Source of the DNA: Chloroflexota bacterium
Lineage (GTDB): Bacteria > Chloroflexota > Anaerolineae > UBA7937 > B3-Chlor
Length of the DNA stretch: 45,748 nucleotides
Direction: 5' to 3'
Assembly: GCA_030613785.1 (NCBI GenBank)
Contig: JAUWLF010000023.1
Coordinates: 1 to 45,748, forward strand
The translations under genes were made by a program, and so were the position numbers. A model generated the notes under the pieces. It saw nothing but the letters and a program-made list of their open reading frames with translations, was not told where the DNA came from and did not search any database. Below, one piece after another: positions 35,307-43,291 of the stretch; position 1 is the stretch's first letter, and the number at the start of each line of letters is the position of its first letter.

Positions 35307-35335
35307 TTGCAGCGCATTTCAAACAAGACTACAAT
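35307..35335 (+). promoter_or_regulatory. Promoter directly at the start of the truncated GT-C gene
   Basis: TTGCAG (35307-35312), 17 bp, TACAAT (35330-35335). The ATG at 35343 is only seven bases after the -10 box, so the transcript would begin at or next to the start codon (leaderless). Confidence 0.65.
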
Positions 35336-35342
35336 ACTGCAA

Positions 35343-36104
35343 ATGAGCAAGTCCCTTCTTGCGCTGGCCTGTGTGGCGGCCATCTACGGCGTCTTGGCCT
35401 TCCTCGTGCTGCCTCAGGACGCCGTTTTCAGCAGCGACGAGGGCCTGAAGTTCATCCAACTCCAGAATTTCACACGCAAAGGATGGAGGGACTTCACCAT
35501 CGACTACCCAGGCAGGGACCTGGACCCCGAACTCAGCTACGTACCGATCAACAACCCTCCTCCCTTGATTCGTGACGGCAAGATCTTCGCCGTCTATCCC
35601 ATCTTCTTCCCCTTGCTAGCGACGCCGCTCTACCAGCATTTGCACTATACAGGCCTGTACCTCATACCTCTTCTCTCGGGCCTGCTGACACTGGCCCTGA
35701 GCGCCTATCTGGTACGCTTGACCGGCGAAGACGACCATTGGCCGGTCCTGCTGCTTATCGGACTGGGGACGCCGCTCCTCTTCTATAGCCTCCTGTTCTG
35801 GGACCATACGCTGGGCACAATGCTCTCCACGCTGGCTCTGATTCTAGTGAAATGGGAAGGCGGGCAAGCTCGGCTCCCCCAGTTCCATGAGAAGCAGTTC
35901 TTCTACGCTCGCGATCCAGAGGACTATCAGAGACTGACGAAGACCTTTCTCACCAATGGCATCCATGACTTTGCAGTCGTCACTTACCCTGTTCCCATGA
36001 GAGGAGTTGTGGATCCGCTCAACGTGGCCGAGGGCTACGTAGTCAGAGCAGTCAACGATCAGCTGCTTGAGACTCAAGAGGCAGACGGTGATCGGCAAAG
36101 ATGA
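35343..36104 (+). CDS. GT-C-type membrane protein, apparently internally deleted
   Basis: A 253 aa protein. Residues 1-170 look like the N-terminal third of a polytopic GT-C glycosyltransferase: a first helix (LLALACVAAIYGVLAFLVL), an acidic loop FSSDEGLKFIQLQNF that could hold the catalytic aspartate, then three or four more helices ending FWDHTLGTMLSTLALILVKW. Without transition it then becomes a soluble tail (FHEKQFFYARDPEDYQRLTK, then DFAVVTYPVPMRGVVDPLNV) of the kind that follows the last helix in full-length relatives. About half of a normal protein seems to be missing near 35850-35880, in frame. The frame starts upstream, but the ATG at 35343 fits the promoter. Function is doubtful; it may be a fossil gene. 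Confidence 0.6.
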   Translation: MSKSLLALACVAAIYGVLAFLVLPQDAVFSSDEGLKFIQLQNFTRKGWRDFTIDYPGRDLDPELSYVPINNPPPLIRDGKIFAVYPIFFPLLATPLYQHLHYTGLYLIPLLSGLLTLALSAYLVRLTGEDDHWPVLLLIGLGTPLLFYSLLFWDHTLGTMLSTLALILVKWEGGQARLPQFHEKQFFYARDPEDYQRLTKTFLTNGIHDFAVVTYPVPMRGVVDPLNVAEGYVVRAVNDQLLETQEADGDRQR

Positions 36105-36136
36105 TCCACCGTTGACCCGCAGGGGTTCGCAGATCC

Positions 36137-36165
36137 TTGATCGTCGCGCCTAGCCCTGCTAGACT
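36137..36165 (+). promoter_or_regulatory. Promoter upstream of the polytopic membrane protein
   Basis: TTGATC (36137-36142), 17 bp, TAGACT (36160-36165), with the same extended TGC before TAGACT as the promoter at 28034-28062. The leader is about 12 bases. Confidence 0.6.
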
Positions 36166-36183
36166 ATCATTGGCAAGTGAGAG

Positions 36184-37671
36184 ATGAGAGCCAGAAGAAC
36201 GATAGGAAGCTTGAGCACACAGCGGCTGATGACCTTGATCCTCCTGCTGTGCATCTTCTTCATGGCCACTCGAGAGATCACCGACCCTGATTTCTGGTGG
36301 CATCTGCGCACCGGGCAGTACATCTCTGAGACGGCAAGCATCCCCCGGCAGGACATCTTCTCTCATACTATGCCAGACCAACCCTGGATCACCCACGAGT
36401 GGCTGACCGAAGTGGTCCTCTTCGGCACTTACACCGTGGCGGGTCAGAATGGACTGATCCTCGCTTTCGCTGCGATCATCACCGCAGCTTTCGCTCTGCT
36501 CTATCTTCGATGCCCGGGGCGTCCCTATCTGGCAGCCTTCATCGTCCTTCTGGCAGCCATCACTTCAGCCGTGACTTGGGGTGTGCGACCACAGATGCTC
36601 TCTCTCCTGCTGGCCTCCGTCTCCCTCTATATTCTCGATTCATATCAGGCGGGACGTAGGAGATGCATCTGGCTGATGCCGCCACTGATGGTCCTTTGGG
36701 CCAACGTGCATGGCAGTTTTCCCCTGGGCCTGGTTCTTCCCATGGTCTACGTTGTCGGCGCGACGATCACCAACCTCGCCAGCGAACGACACCAACAGAA
36801 ACTAGATTGGCGTGATATCAGGCTCTTACTGGTGGTCACACTCATTTCCGCGGCAGCTACGGTGGTCAACCCTAACGGCGTCCGGCTATTACTCTACCCT
36901 CTCGGCACGTTGGGCAGCACGGCCATGCAAGCCTACATCACGGAGTGGTTCTCGCCCGACTTTCACCTGACCCAGTTCCAGCCCCTCGCCGCATTCATCC
37001 TCATGATGATAGTGGCCCTGGGCTTGTCTAGACGTAGGCCAAGCGCAACCGAATTCCTGTTCCTGGTGGGCTTCGGCTACGCTGCGCTGAGGTCGGCGCG
37101 ACACATCCCCTACTTCGTGCTCGTAGCAGCCCCCATCCTCACCGCGCAGCTACTGGACATCTGGGACAGATCGCGGTGGTCAAGAACCTTCACCACGAGC
37201 ACTCGCCAAGCGGGCAACATACACCTCGTCGCCAACTGGCTGCTGCTGACCCTGGTCCTGCTCGGTGGAGTCATCAGGGTGAGCCTGGTTCTGCAAGGAA
37301 ATGCGGACGCCCAGAGAGAGGTCTTTCCGGTGGACGCCGTTGAGTTCATCGTCGACGAACAGGTGGGAGGCAATATCTATAACCTGTACCATTGGGGAGG
37401 ATACCTTGTTTGGACACTGTATCCAGACTACCCGGTGTTCATAGATGGCCGCGCCGATGTCTACGGCGACGCCTTCATCGATGAGTACCTTCAAGTATAT
37501 CAGCTTCGGGAAGACTGGCACGCACCCTTGGACAGGTACGCCGTCAACCTGGTGGTCATTGACAGAGGGAGTTCCCTAAGCACGGTTCTGAACGAAAGCC
37601 CCAACTGGGATCGCGCCTACGTTGACGAGCGAGCCGTTATCTTCGTCAGACACCAGGAAGTCGAATCGTGA
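36184..37671 (+). CDS. Polytopic membrane protein, GT-C-like, function unknown
   Basis: A 495 aa protein with roughly ten hydrophobic helices. After helix 1 comes DPDFWWHLRTGQYI near residues 35-48 and HEWLTEVVLFG near residues 69-79, a pattern seen in uncharacterised bacterial membrane proteins that look like GT-C glycosyltransferases with an acidic first loop. The C-terminal 110 residues (IYNLYHWGGYLVWTLYPDYP, then VFIDGRADVYGDAFIDEYLQ) form a soluble domain. It starts at the ATG at 36184. Its stop overlaps the GTG of the next gene, so the two are coupled. I infer a role in glycan transfer from the fold-like layout and neighbours; no reaction can be assigned. Confidence 0.7.
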   Translation: MRARRTIGSLSTQRLMTLILLLCIFFMATREITDPDFWWHLRTGQYISETASIPRQDIFSHTMPDQPWITHEWLTEVVLFGTYTVAGQNGLILAFAAIITAAFALLYLRCPGRPYLAAFIVLLAAITSAVTWGVRPQMLSLLLASVSLYILDSYQAGRRRCIWLMPPLMVLWANVHGSFPLGLVLPMVYVVGATITNLASERHQQKLDWRDIRLLLVVTLISAAATVVNPNGVRLLLYPLGTLGSTAMQAYITEWFSPDFHLTQFQPLAAFILMMIVALGLSRRRPSATEFLFLVGFGYAALRSARHIPYFVLVAAPILTAQLLDIWDRSRWSRTFTTSTRQAGNIHLVANWLLLTLVLLGGVIRVSLVLQGNADAQREVFPVDAVEFIVDEQVGGNIYNLYHWGGYLVWTLYPDYPVFIDGRADVYGDAFIDEYLQVYQLREDWHAPLDRYAVNLVVIDRGSSLSTVLNESPNWDRAYVDERAVIFVRHQEVES

Positions 37672-39191
37672 AGAGCCTTGGTTGGCCTGGGCACTATCGC
37701 TGGTTGTTGCCCATACTCCTTCTCGCCTTTCTGCTGCGAACAGCGTATCTGGATGCTCAGAGCCTGTGGTACGACGAGGCTTTCTACGCCACAGTCAGCA
37801 GCGTGGATTTGCCCTCCTTACTGGACGTTGTATTGGACGTCCGCGTACATCCTCCTCTTTACTTCCTGATCCTACACTTTTGGCTCGGCCTCGGTCAAAG
37901 CGAGTTCGTATTACGCACTCTATCCGCCTTTGCTGGCGTCTTGACCGTGGCTGGCATGTTTCCTCTGGCCACTCGCATAGGGACGAAGAGATTGGGCATA
38001 ATAAGCGCTTTCGGGCTAGCCATTTCCCCCTTCCATATCTGGTACTCTCAAGAAGTCAAGATGCTTACCCTAATCACCTTCCTTGTATTGCTGAGCAACT
38101 ACTTCCTCGTTCGGCTTCTACGGGAGGACAAGGTGGGCAACTGGCTGGGATATGGCATCTTCACCCTGTTGGCCTTCTACACTCACTACCTGACGTTCTT
38201 CGTCGTGGTGGCGCAGATGACCTGCCTGACGCTGCTGCGAAAACAGCACCGCGCCTTACTAGGCAAGTGGCTCCTTTGTGTGGTGATTGTAGGTCTCTTA
38301 TTCGCACCTTGGCTTCTCGCCATTCTCCTCAGAGGCGGTTTCTCTCAGACCCCCATATCCTGGATCCCAGCGGCACAGCCGGAAGACCTTTTCTGGACCC
38401 TGTATGTCTTCGGCTTGGGGTCAACCTCAGACAACGGTCACCTTTTCAATACTGTCAGTGGGCTGCTCTTGGTGGCAATTCTGGCCCACGTCTCCTTTCA
38501 ATTGCTCCCAGGAAAGGTGATGGCCAAAGAACGTAGCGAGTTATTGCTTGTCTGGCTCTGGCATTTTCTACCCCTCGTGCTCATCTTCCTCATATCGGTG
38601 GACTGGCCTCTACCCCAAAAGAGATCAATCTACATGGACCGATATCTCATCCCCTTGCTGCCCGCTTATCTGATCTTGATAGGCTACGGGATAATGCACC
38701 TCTACGCACGGAAGAAAGTCCTTGGCATAGTGACCACAACAGCCCTGCTGATACTTAATGGCGCATCGGTCTATTCCTTGTTTCTTGATCAAAGCTATCA
38801 CCGGGACCAATGGCGTCAAGCGATCACTGAGATCAGAGAGAACGCTCGAAGCGGAGGCATCCTGCTTGTCCGTCCTCACCACTATGTGGTCTTATACTAC
38901 TATGATTTGCGAGAGATACCCTGGCACACTGTACCCTACCTGGAGTCGAAGGAGGAGTACGAGACCTTCTTGGACAGTGAGATCCCCCCGCGCTTGAGCG
39001 AAGGCGGAAGGCTATGGACCATGATAGTCTGCGAGAACGCTGATACCCACCGCTTTGTACAGGGAGCGCGGCGAAGACTGATGGAAAAGGTGGAAAACGA
39101 CGAAACAAGGGCATGGTTGCTCGAGAACTACCAGCTGGTTGAGGATAGGGTATACATCGGCGTTTACTTGGCCTCTTACGGCGGCAGTTAG
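37668..39191 (+). CDS. GT39-type (ArnT/PMT-like) membrane glycosyltransferase
   Basis: A 507 aa polytopic protein of the dolichyl-phosphate-mannose-type (PMT_2/ArnT) family, which moves a sugar from a polyprenyl phosphate to protein or lipid on the outer face of the membrane. The first periplasmic loop has SLWYDEAFYA near residues 32-41 with the catalytic Asp/Glu pair, followed by VHPPLYFLILHFWLGLGQSE near residues 63-82 and FHIWYSQEVKMLTLITFLV near residues 122-140. About eleven helices are followed by a soluble tail from residue 390. GTG start within the GTGA overlap with the preceding gene. Acceptor and sugar unknown. Confidence 0.85.
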   Translation: MKSLGWPGHYRWLLPILLLAFLLRTAYLDAQSLWYDEAFYATVSSVDLPSLLDVVLDVRVHPPLYFLILHFWLGLGQSEFVLRTLSAFAGVLTVAGMFPLATRIGTKRLGIISAFGLAISPFHIWYSQEVKMLTLITFLVLLSNYFLVRLLREDKVGNWLGYGIFTLLAFYTHYLTFFVVVAQMTCLTLLRKQHRALLGKWLLCVVIVGLLFAPWLLAILLRGGFSQTPISWIPAAQPEDLFWTLYVFGLGSTSDNGHLFNTVSGLLLVAILAHVSFQLLPGKVMAKERSELLLVWLWHFLPLVLIFLISVDWPLPQKRSIYMDRYLIPLLPAYLILIGYGIMHLYARKKVLGIVTTTALLILNGASVYSLFLDQSYHRDQWRQAITEIRENARSGGILLVRPHHYVVLYYYDLREIPWHTVPYLESKEEYETFLDSEIPPRLSEGGRLWTMIVCENADTHRFVQGARRRLMEKVENDETRAWLLENYQLVEDRVYIGVYLASYGGS

Positions 39192-39235
39192 GAGATCCCA
39201 CCTGGCGGTGGGACGGGTGTGGGAACTAGGTACTA

Positions 39236-39264
39236 TTGACTAAGTAAACTCAGTACGATATAAT
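39236..39264 (+). promoter_or_regulatory. Strong promoter at the start of the ligase-TPR gene
   Basis: TTGACT (39236-39241), 17 bp, TATAAT (39259-39264). The ATG at 39273 lies eight bases beyond the -10 box, so transcription should start within one or two bases of it: a predicted leaderless mRNA with no ribosome site. Confidence 0.8.
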
Positions 39265-39272
39265 GAGACATA

Positions 39273-41942
39273 ATGCAGACAGAGTCCGAAATCCTCTCAG
39301 CCAAGCCCCGAACGATGCCAAAGAGGTGGGGCTTCACCTGGCGAGAGGTAGCTGTCCTCTTAGTGTTGGCCTATTTCACACCGATAGGCGGCACTCGCGC
39401 CGGCACCTTCCATTTCCCATTGGTGGTGTTCTCCCACCTACTGGCCACGGTGTTCATCATCATTTGGACAATGCGCAGCCTTCCTCAAGGGAGATGGTTG
39501 CCCAAGACCCCTCTCGATCTGCCACTTCTCGTCTTCTATGTGCTAAATGTGGTTTCGACCCTGTTCTCGACAGAGCCGCGCCTGAGCCTGGAGAACTTGG
39601 TTCATCTCACCATCTTCGTTCTGATCTATTACATCGTGGTGGACTTGCTGGTGAGCGGATGGACGATGTCCACCCTTGTGAGGCCAATGTTGGTCATAGG
39701 GAGCGTTATCATAATCGTAGCACTCCTGGAACTAGCGCTATGGCTAGGAATCTGGTTCATGGCTACTGGAGAAGTGTCGCCCATGTTGGCCTTGGGTGAT
39801 TACCGAAGACGGATCGTGATGGGCCCCGCCAATGTCCTGGCCTGGTACGTGGTCTTGCTCATGCCGCTCGCGTTGGCACGACTTCTGACTGCGAGTTCCC
39901 ACAGAGTCAAGGCCAACCTGAGCGCCTGGGTGCTAGGTGCGACCTTGGTGTTTGCCTCAACTCTCTCCCGAAGTGGGCTTGTGGGCATGGCGGTGGCTGT
40001 TGCGTCCTTGGTGGCGTTGGCTGCTCTCTCTCGTGTTCATCTCAGCAGAGCGACGACACGCTCATCCCCGCGCAATCCGGCGGTTATTGTGGGTGGTGCT
40101 GTGTTGTGTACCCTGGCCGCCGCGGTTCTCGGTGCTCTTGCTCTTCAGCTTGTGCACGTCAGGACTGACACCATCATGGTCAGGTTTGAACTATGGCGAG
40201 CCGCTGCGGAGATCATCCTCCGCCGTCCGCTTCTCGGTGGAGGCCCGGGTACGTTCGGCTATCTGTTCCATCAGCTACCGGATTTCAACCGCTTCATTCC
40301 GGACATGTTCTACAACAGCGCTCACAATGGGTTCATCAACGTCGCGGCCGAAACCGGTCTTCCCAGCCTCGTGGCGGGACTTTGGCTGCTCTGGGCGCTC
40401 GTGCGAACGCTTTGTAAGACGCTGACAGGCCCGGGTGAGGATTCGCATGGCCCTCGTATCGTCTATAGCGCTTGCCTGGCCGGCATACTTGGGCTGCTCG
40501 CTGCCACGATGTTTGAGGTCCCATGGGAGTTCCCGCTGATCACCTTGCATGTTGTGCTGCTAGCAGCCATCATCGCGGCGCCCCATTCCGCACCTCGCGG
40601 CCTCCCAAGACGCCCGATCCCTTATTTGATGCCACTGGCTGTGGGCGCTATGGTAGGATTCATGCTGTGGAGCGATGGTGCACACTACTTCCAGCAACGA
40701 GCCGTCGAAGCCACGGATGACGACAACCTGGCAGCCGCCGTTGATAGCGTCCGCACCGCAATGGCAATAGACCCTTTCCTCTCGATATACCGCTTTCAAC
40801 TTGGGGCGAGCAAGGCAAACCTCGCCTTCCAAACCAACGATAATGCCATCCTTCGTCAGGCTACCCACCTGCTTGAGGAGGAGATATCGCGTGGCGGAGA
40901 CGCAGCAATCAACAACGGCAATCTAGCGTGGTTGCAATGGAACCTGGGAGAGGCAGAACAGGCCATTGCTTACATGCAGCGCGCTGCGAGTCAAGCACCT
41001 GGCGACAGTGACTACAAGCTAGGCCTGAGGTACCTGCTGGAGGAGAACGGTGACTATGAGGCCGCCGGAGATGCCTACGCCTCAGCCATTGCCCGAAGCC
41101 CTAAGCTGATAGACAGTGCATTCTGGCGGACGAGCGAATTCAGGAGGGAGAACAAGAGTCAGCTACCTGCGGATGAGCAGCTTCCGCTGCTGGCGCGGGC
41201 TAGCGCTGCATATTTCGCTCGAGACTACCCGACGGCGCTCCAACTCCTGGGTCCTCTGCAATCGTCTGTCAAGTCGCACACTCTCAGAGGCCGGATAGAG
41301 ACGGAGCTCGGAGCGCACGACACAGCCCTTGAGGACCTGGATGCAGCCCTTGCCATGTCCAGAGCCAATCCCAGCGTCTACCTGGCTCGCGGGCAACTCT
41401 ACCTCCGCCTCGATGAGGAAAGTAAGGCTCTGCACGACCTGAGGCTTGCCAGCCTCCTTGGCTCGCCGGGAGCGGATATCGCACTGGGTGAGATAGCCTA
41501 CCAAGCCGGAGAGTTGGACAAGGCGATAGCGCTGTACGAGGGCGGCATACCCGGCTGCCGTCAAGTCGCATCCTCATACGATTACGCGTCCCAAGTATAT
41601 CATCGCTTGGACCTCAAAGCTGATCTCTGGCCAGAACTCATCGTCTGCGCACCCTACGACAGTCTGGTCCCCCAGTACCTCCACTTGGCGAGCGCCTTTC
41701 GACAGACGGGGGACACAGAGATTGCAGACAAGCTGTGCCGATGGCTGGCAGCATTCTATGACCCCGCATACCTACGCCTATGGGATGAGTCGCCTGACGG
41801 CGGCTGGGGCTGTCCAAACCAGTTGCCCCAGACCTTCGGTAGCGTGGAACCAGCCAAGTCCGTTCACCTCCCATCGCCCGACGACCATGATGCGAGGCCG
41901 CTGAGCTGTCCCACAGCCATGACGAGTGGATGTGCGACATGA
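39273..41942 (+). CDS. O-antigen-ligase-like membrane protein with TPR tail
   Basis: An 889 aa protein. The N-terminal half (to about residue 470) has about twelve hydrophobic helices and the Wzy_C/O-antigen-ligase loop: RFELWRAAAEIILRRPLLGG, GPGTFGYLFHQLP and AHNGFINVAAETGLPSLVAG near residues 350-370. From about residue 490 to 870 it is soluble and built of TPR-like repeats (NLAWLQWNLGEAEQAIAYMQ, ALEDLDAALAMSRANPSVYL, IALGEIAYQAGELDKAIALY). Known relatives ligate or polymerise glycan on an undecaprenyl carrier, or glycosylate pilins. The TPR tail would contact a protein partner or substrate. There is no ribosome site before the ATG, consistent with the leaderless promoter. Confident on architecture, not on substrate. 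Confidence 0.85.
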   Translation: MQTESEILSAKPRTMPKRWGFTWREVAVLLVLAYFTPIGGTRAGTFHFPLVVFSHLLATVFIIIWTMRSLPQGRWLPKTPLDLPLLVFYVLNVVSTLFSTEPRLSLENLVHLTIFVLIYYIVVDLLVSGWTMSTLVRPMLVIGSVIIIVALLELALWLGIWFMATGEVSPMLALGDYRRRIVMGPANVLAWYVVLLMPLALARLLTASSHRVKANLSAWVLGATLVFASTLSRSGLVGMAVAVASLVALAALSRVHLSRATTRSSPRNPAVIVGGAVLCTLAAAVLGALALQLVHVRTDTIMVRFELWRAAAEIILRRPLLGGGPGTFGYLFHQLPDFNRFIPDMFYNSAHNGFINVAAETGLPSLVAGLWLLWALVRTLCKTLTGPGEDSHGPRIVYSACLAGILGLLAATMFEVPWEFPLITLHVVLLAAIIAAPHSAPRGLPRRPIPYLMPLAVGAMVGFMLWSDGAHYFQQRAVEATDDDNLAAAVDSVRTAMAIDPFLSIYRFQLGASKANLAFQTNDNAILRQATHLLEEEISRGGDAAINNGNLAWLQWNLGEAEQAIAYMQRAASQAPGDSDYKLGLRYLLEENGDYEAAGDAYASAIARSPKLIDSAFWRTSEFRRENKSQLPADEQLPLLARASAAYFARDYPTALQLLGPLQSSVKSHTLRGRIETELGAHDTALEDLDAALAMSRANPSVYLARGQLYLRLDEESKALHDLRLASLLGSPGADIALGEIAYQAGELDKAIALYEGGIPGCRQVASSYDYASQVYHRLDLKADLWPELIVCAPYDSLVPQYLHLASAFRQTGDTEIADKLCRWLAAFYDPAYLRLWDESPDGGWGCPNQLPQTFGSVEPAKSVHLPSPDDHDARPLSCPTAMTSGCAT

Positions 41943-41985
41943 GGGCACTCTATGGCTCTGAACACTAGGCCGTAGTGGGATCGAC

Positions 41986-43284
41986 ATGACCTGTGGTTTT
42001 TCTAGCAACCTGATTGGCAACAGGTGGAGAGCGGTGTGCGCCGCGATCCTGGTCGTTGCCGTCTATCTGCTTCTGGCATACGGAACCTATTCGCTCTTCA
42101 CTTCTCAGATTCCGAGCGGAAACGATTTCTATCCTCGTTGGCGAGGTACGAGAGCCCTCGTCATGGAGGGAAGAGATCCCTACTCAGACGAGGTCACTCT
42201 GGAGATACAACAAGGGATGTACGGACGACCGGCCACAGAGGACGAGGATCAGGTAGCGTTCGCGTACCCACTCTACGTCGCTCTTCTCGTCCTTCCCTTC
42301 TCCTTCTTCCCCTACCCACAGGCACAAGCCCTCTGGATGAGCTTCCTGGTGCTCCTCACCCTGGCCGCAGTGATGATCATACTGCGGACTTTGGACTGGA
42401 GGCCCTCCCCCACTGGGCTCGTCGCCATATCAGTCTGGTTCCTGCTCTTCTATCCGACCGCTCGCAGCATACTCCTGGGCCAGTTTAGTATTGTCGTCCT
42501 CGCCTTGCTAGCCTTGGTCCTTTGGGCCACGCAGCGAGGCCACCCGATCCTCGCCGGATGCTGCTTGGCCCTGACTACCATCAAACCCCAAATGGTTTTC
42601 CTTCTGATACCCTTCCTCCTTCTCACGGCACTGAGGTGGAAGAACTACGGTGCTGTGATCTCGTTCTTTGCACTCGTGGCAATCCTGCTCCTTCTCAGTT
42701 CGTTTGTGCTCCCCACATGGCTGCCTTCTTTCATCACAGGACTCGGGCGGTATCAGGCCTATACGAGCATCTACATGGAAGGCAGATCGCCCCTCGGAGT
42801 GGTCATTAGCTATGTGCTACCCTCTCGACTCTCTTCCTGGGCCACACTGCTTGCGTCCCTCGCGCTCATGGGATCCCTCGTGCACGTATGGATCCGGTCG
42901 CTCATGGGACGCGGTGATGCTTGTCAAGCTCTCTTCCTGACGATCATTGTGACCCTGCTTGTCCCTGCCCAGACCGGGACAACGAACCAGGTCCTGCTGC
43001 TTCTTCCGCTCACCTATTGGCTGTATCAGTGGCGCGGAAGTCGGCTGGCTACCCTATCCCTATCCTCGGTCCTGCTTGCCGGCCCCTGGATCTTGTTTCT
43101 GTCGACTTTCTGGCAGCGGAATGGCGAACACGCCATCCTGGCCGCTCCGCTGCCTCTGCTCACACTGGCGATACTCTGGTGGAACAGAAGCCCAGCCGGT
43201 GAGTCACCAAGCGTTCTCGTGGACCACATACCTCAGCCTCATGACAGGATAGGCCAGGGCTGGACGGCTGCCGACGAAAGTTGA
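41986..43284 (+). CDS. GT87-type (DUF2029) membrane glycosyltransferase
   Basis: A 432 aa polytopic protein of the GT87 family, polyprenyl-phosphomannose-dependent mannosyltransferases best known from actinobacterial lipoglycan synthesis. The first loop reads GNDFYPRWRGTRALVMEGRD near residues 45-64 with an acidic residue, followed by DPYSDEV, and the later conserved segment LGQFSIVVLALLALVLWA then GCCLALTTIKPQMVFLLIPF near residues 190-209. About ten helices. The ATG at 41986 lies 43 bp after the previous gene, with no strong ribosome site. Substrate unknown. It should use the sugar-phosphate donor that a GT2 enzyme like the one at the right edge would make. Confidence 0.8.
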   Translation: MTCGFSSNLIGNRWRAVCAAILVVAVYLLLAYGTYSLFTSQIPSGNDFYPRWRGTRALVMEGRDPYSDEVTLEIQQGMYGRPATEDEDQVAFAYPLYVALLVLPFSFFPYPQAQALWMSFLVLLTLAAVMIILRTLDWRPSPTGLVAISVWFLLFYPTARSILLGQFSIVVLALLALVLWATQRGHPILAGCCLALTTIKPQMVFLLIPFLLLTALRWKNYGAVISFFALVAILLLLSSFVLPTWLPSFITGLGRYQAYTSIYMEGRSPLGVVISYVLPSRLSSWATLLASLALMGSLVHVWIRSLMGRGDACQALFLTIIVTLLVPAQTGTTNQVLLLLPLTYWLYQWRGSRLATLSLSSVLLAGPWILFLSTFWQRNGEHAILAAPLPLLTLAILWWNRSPAGESPSVLVDHIPQPHDRIGQGWTAADES

Positions 43285-43291
43285 GCTAGAC

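Noticed and set aside
37622..38536. A 304-codon open frame overlapping the GT39-type gene in another frame
   Set aside because: Composition is not protein-like (Arg/Ser/Pro/His-rich, no helices), whereas the alternative frame is a clear membrane glycosyltransferase.
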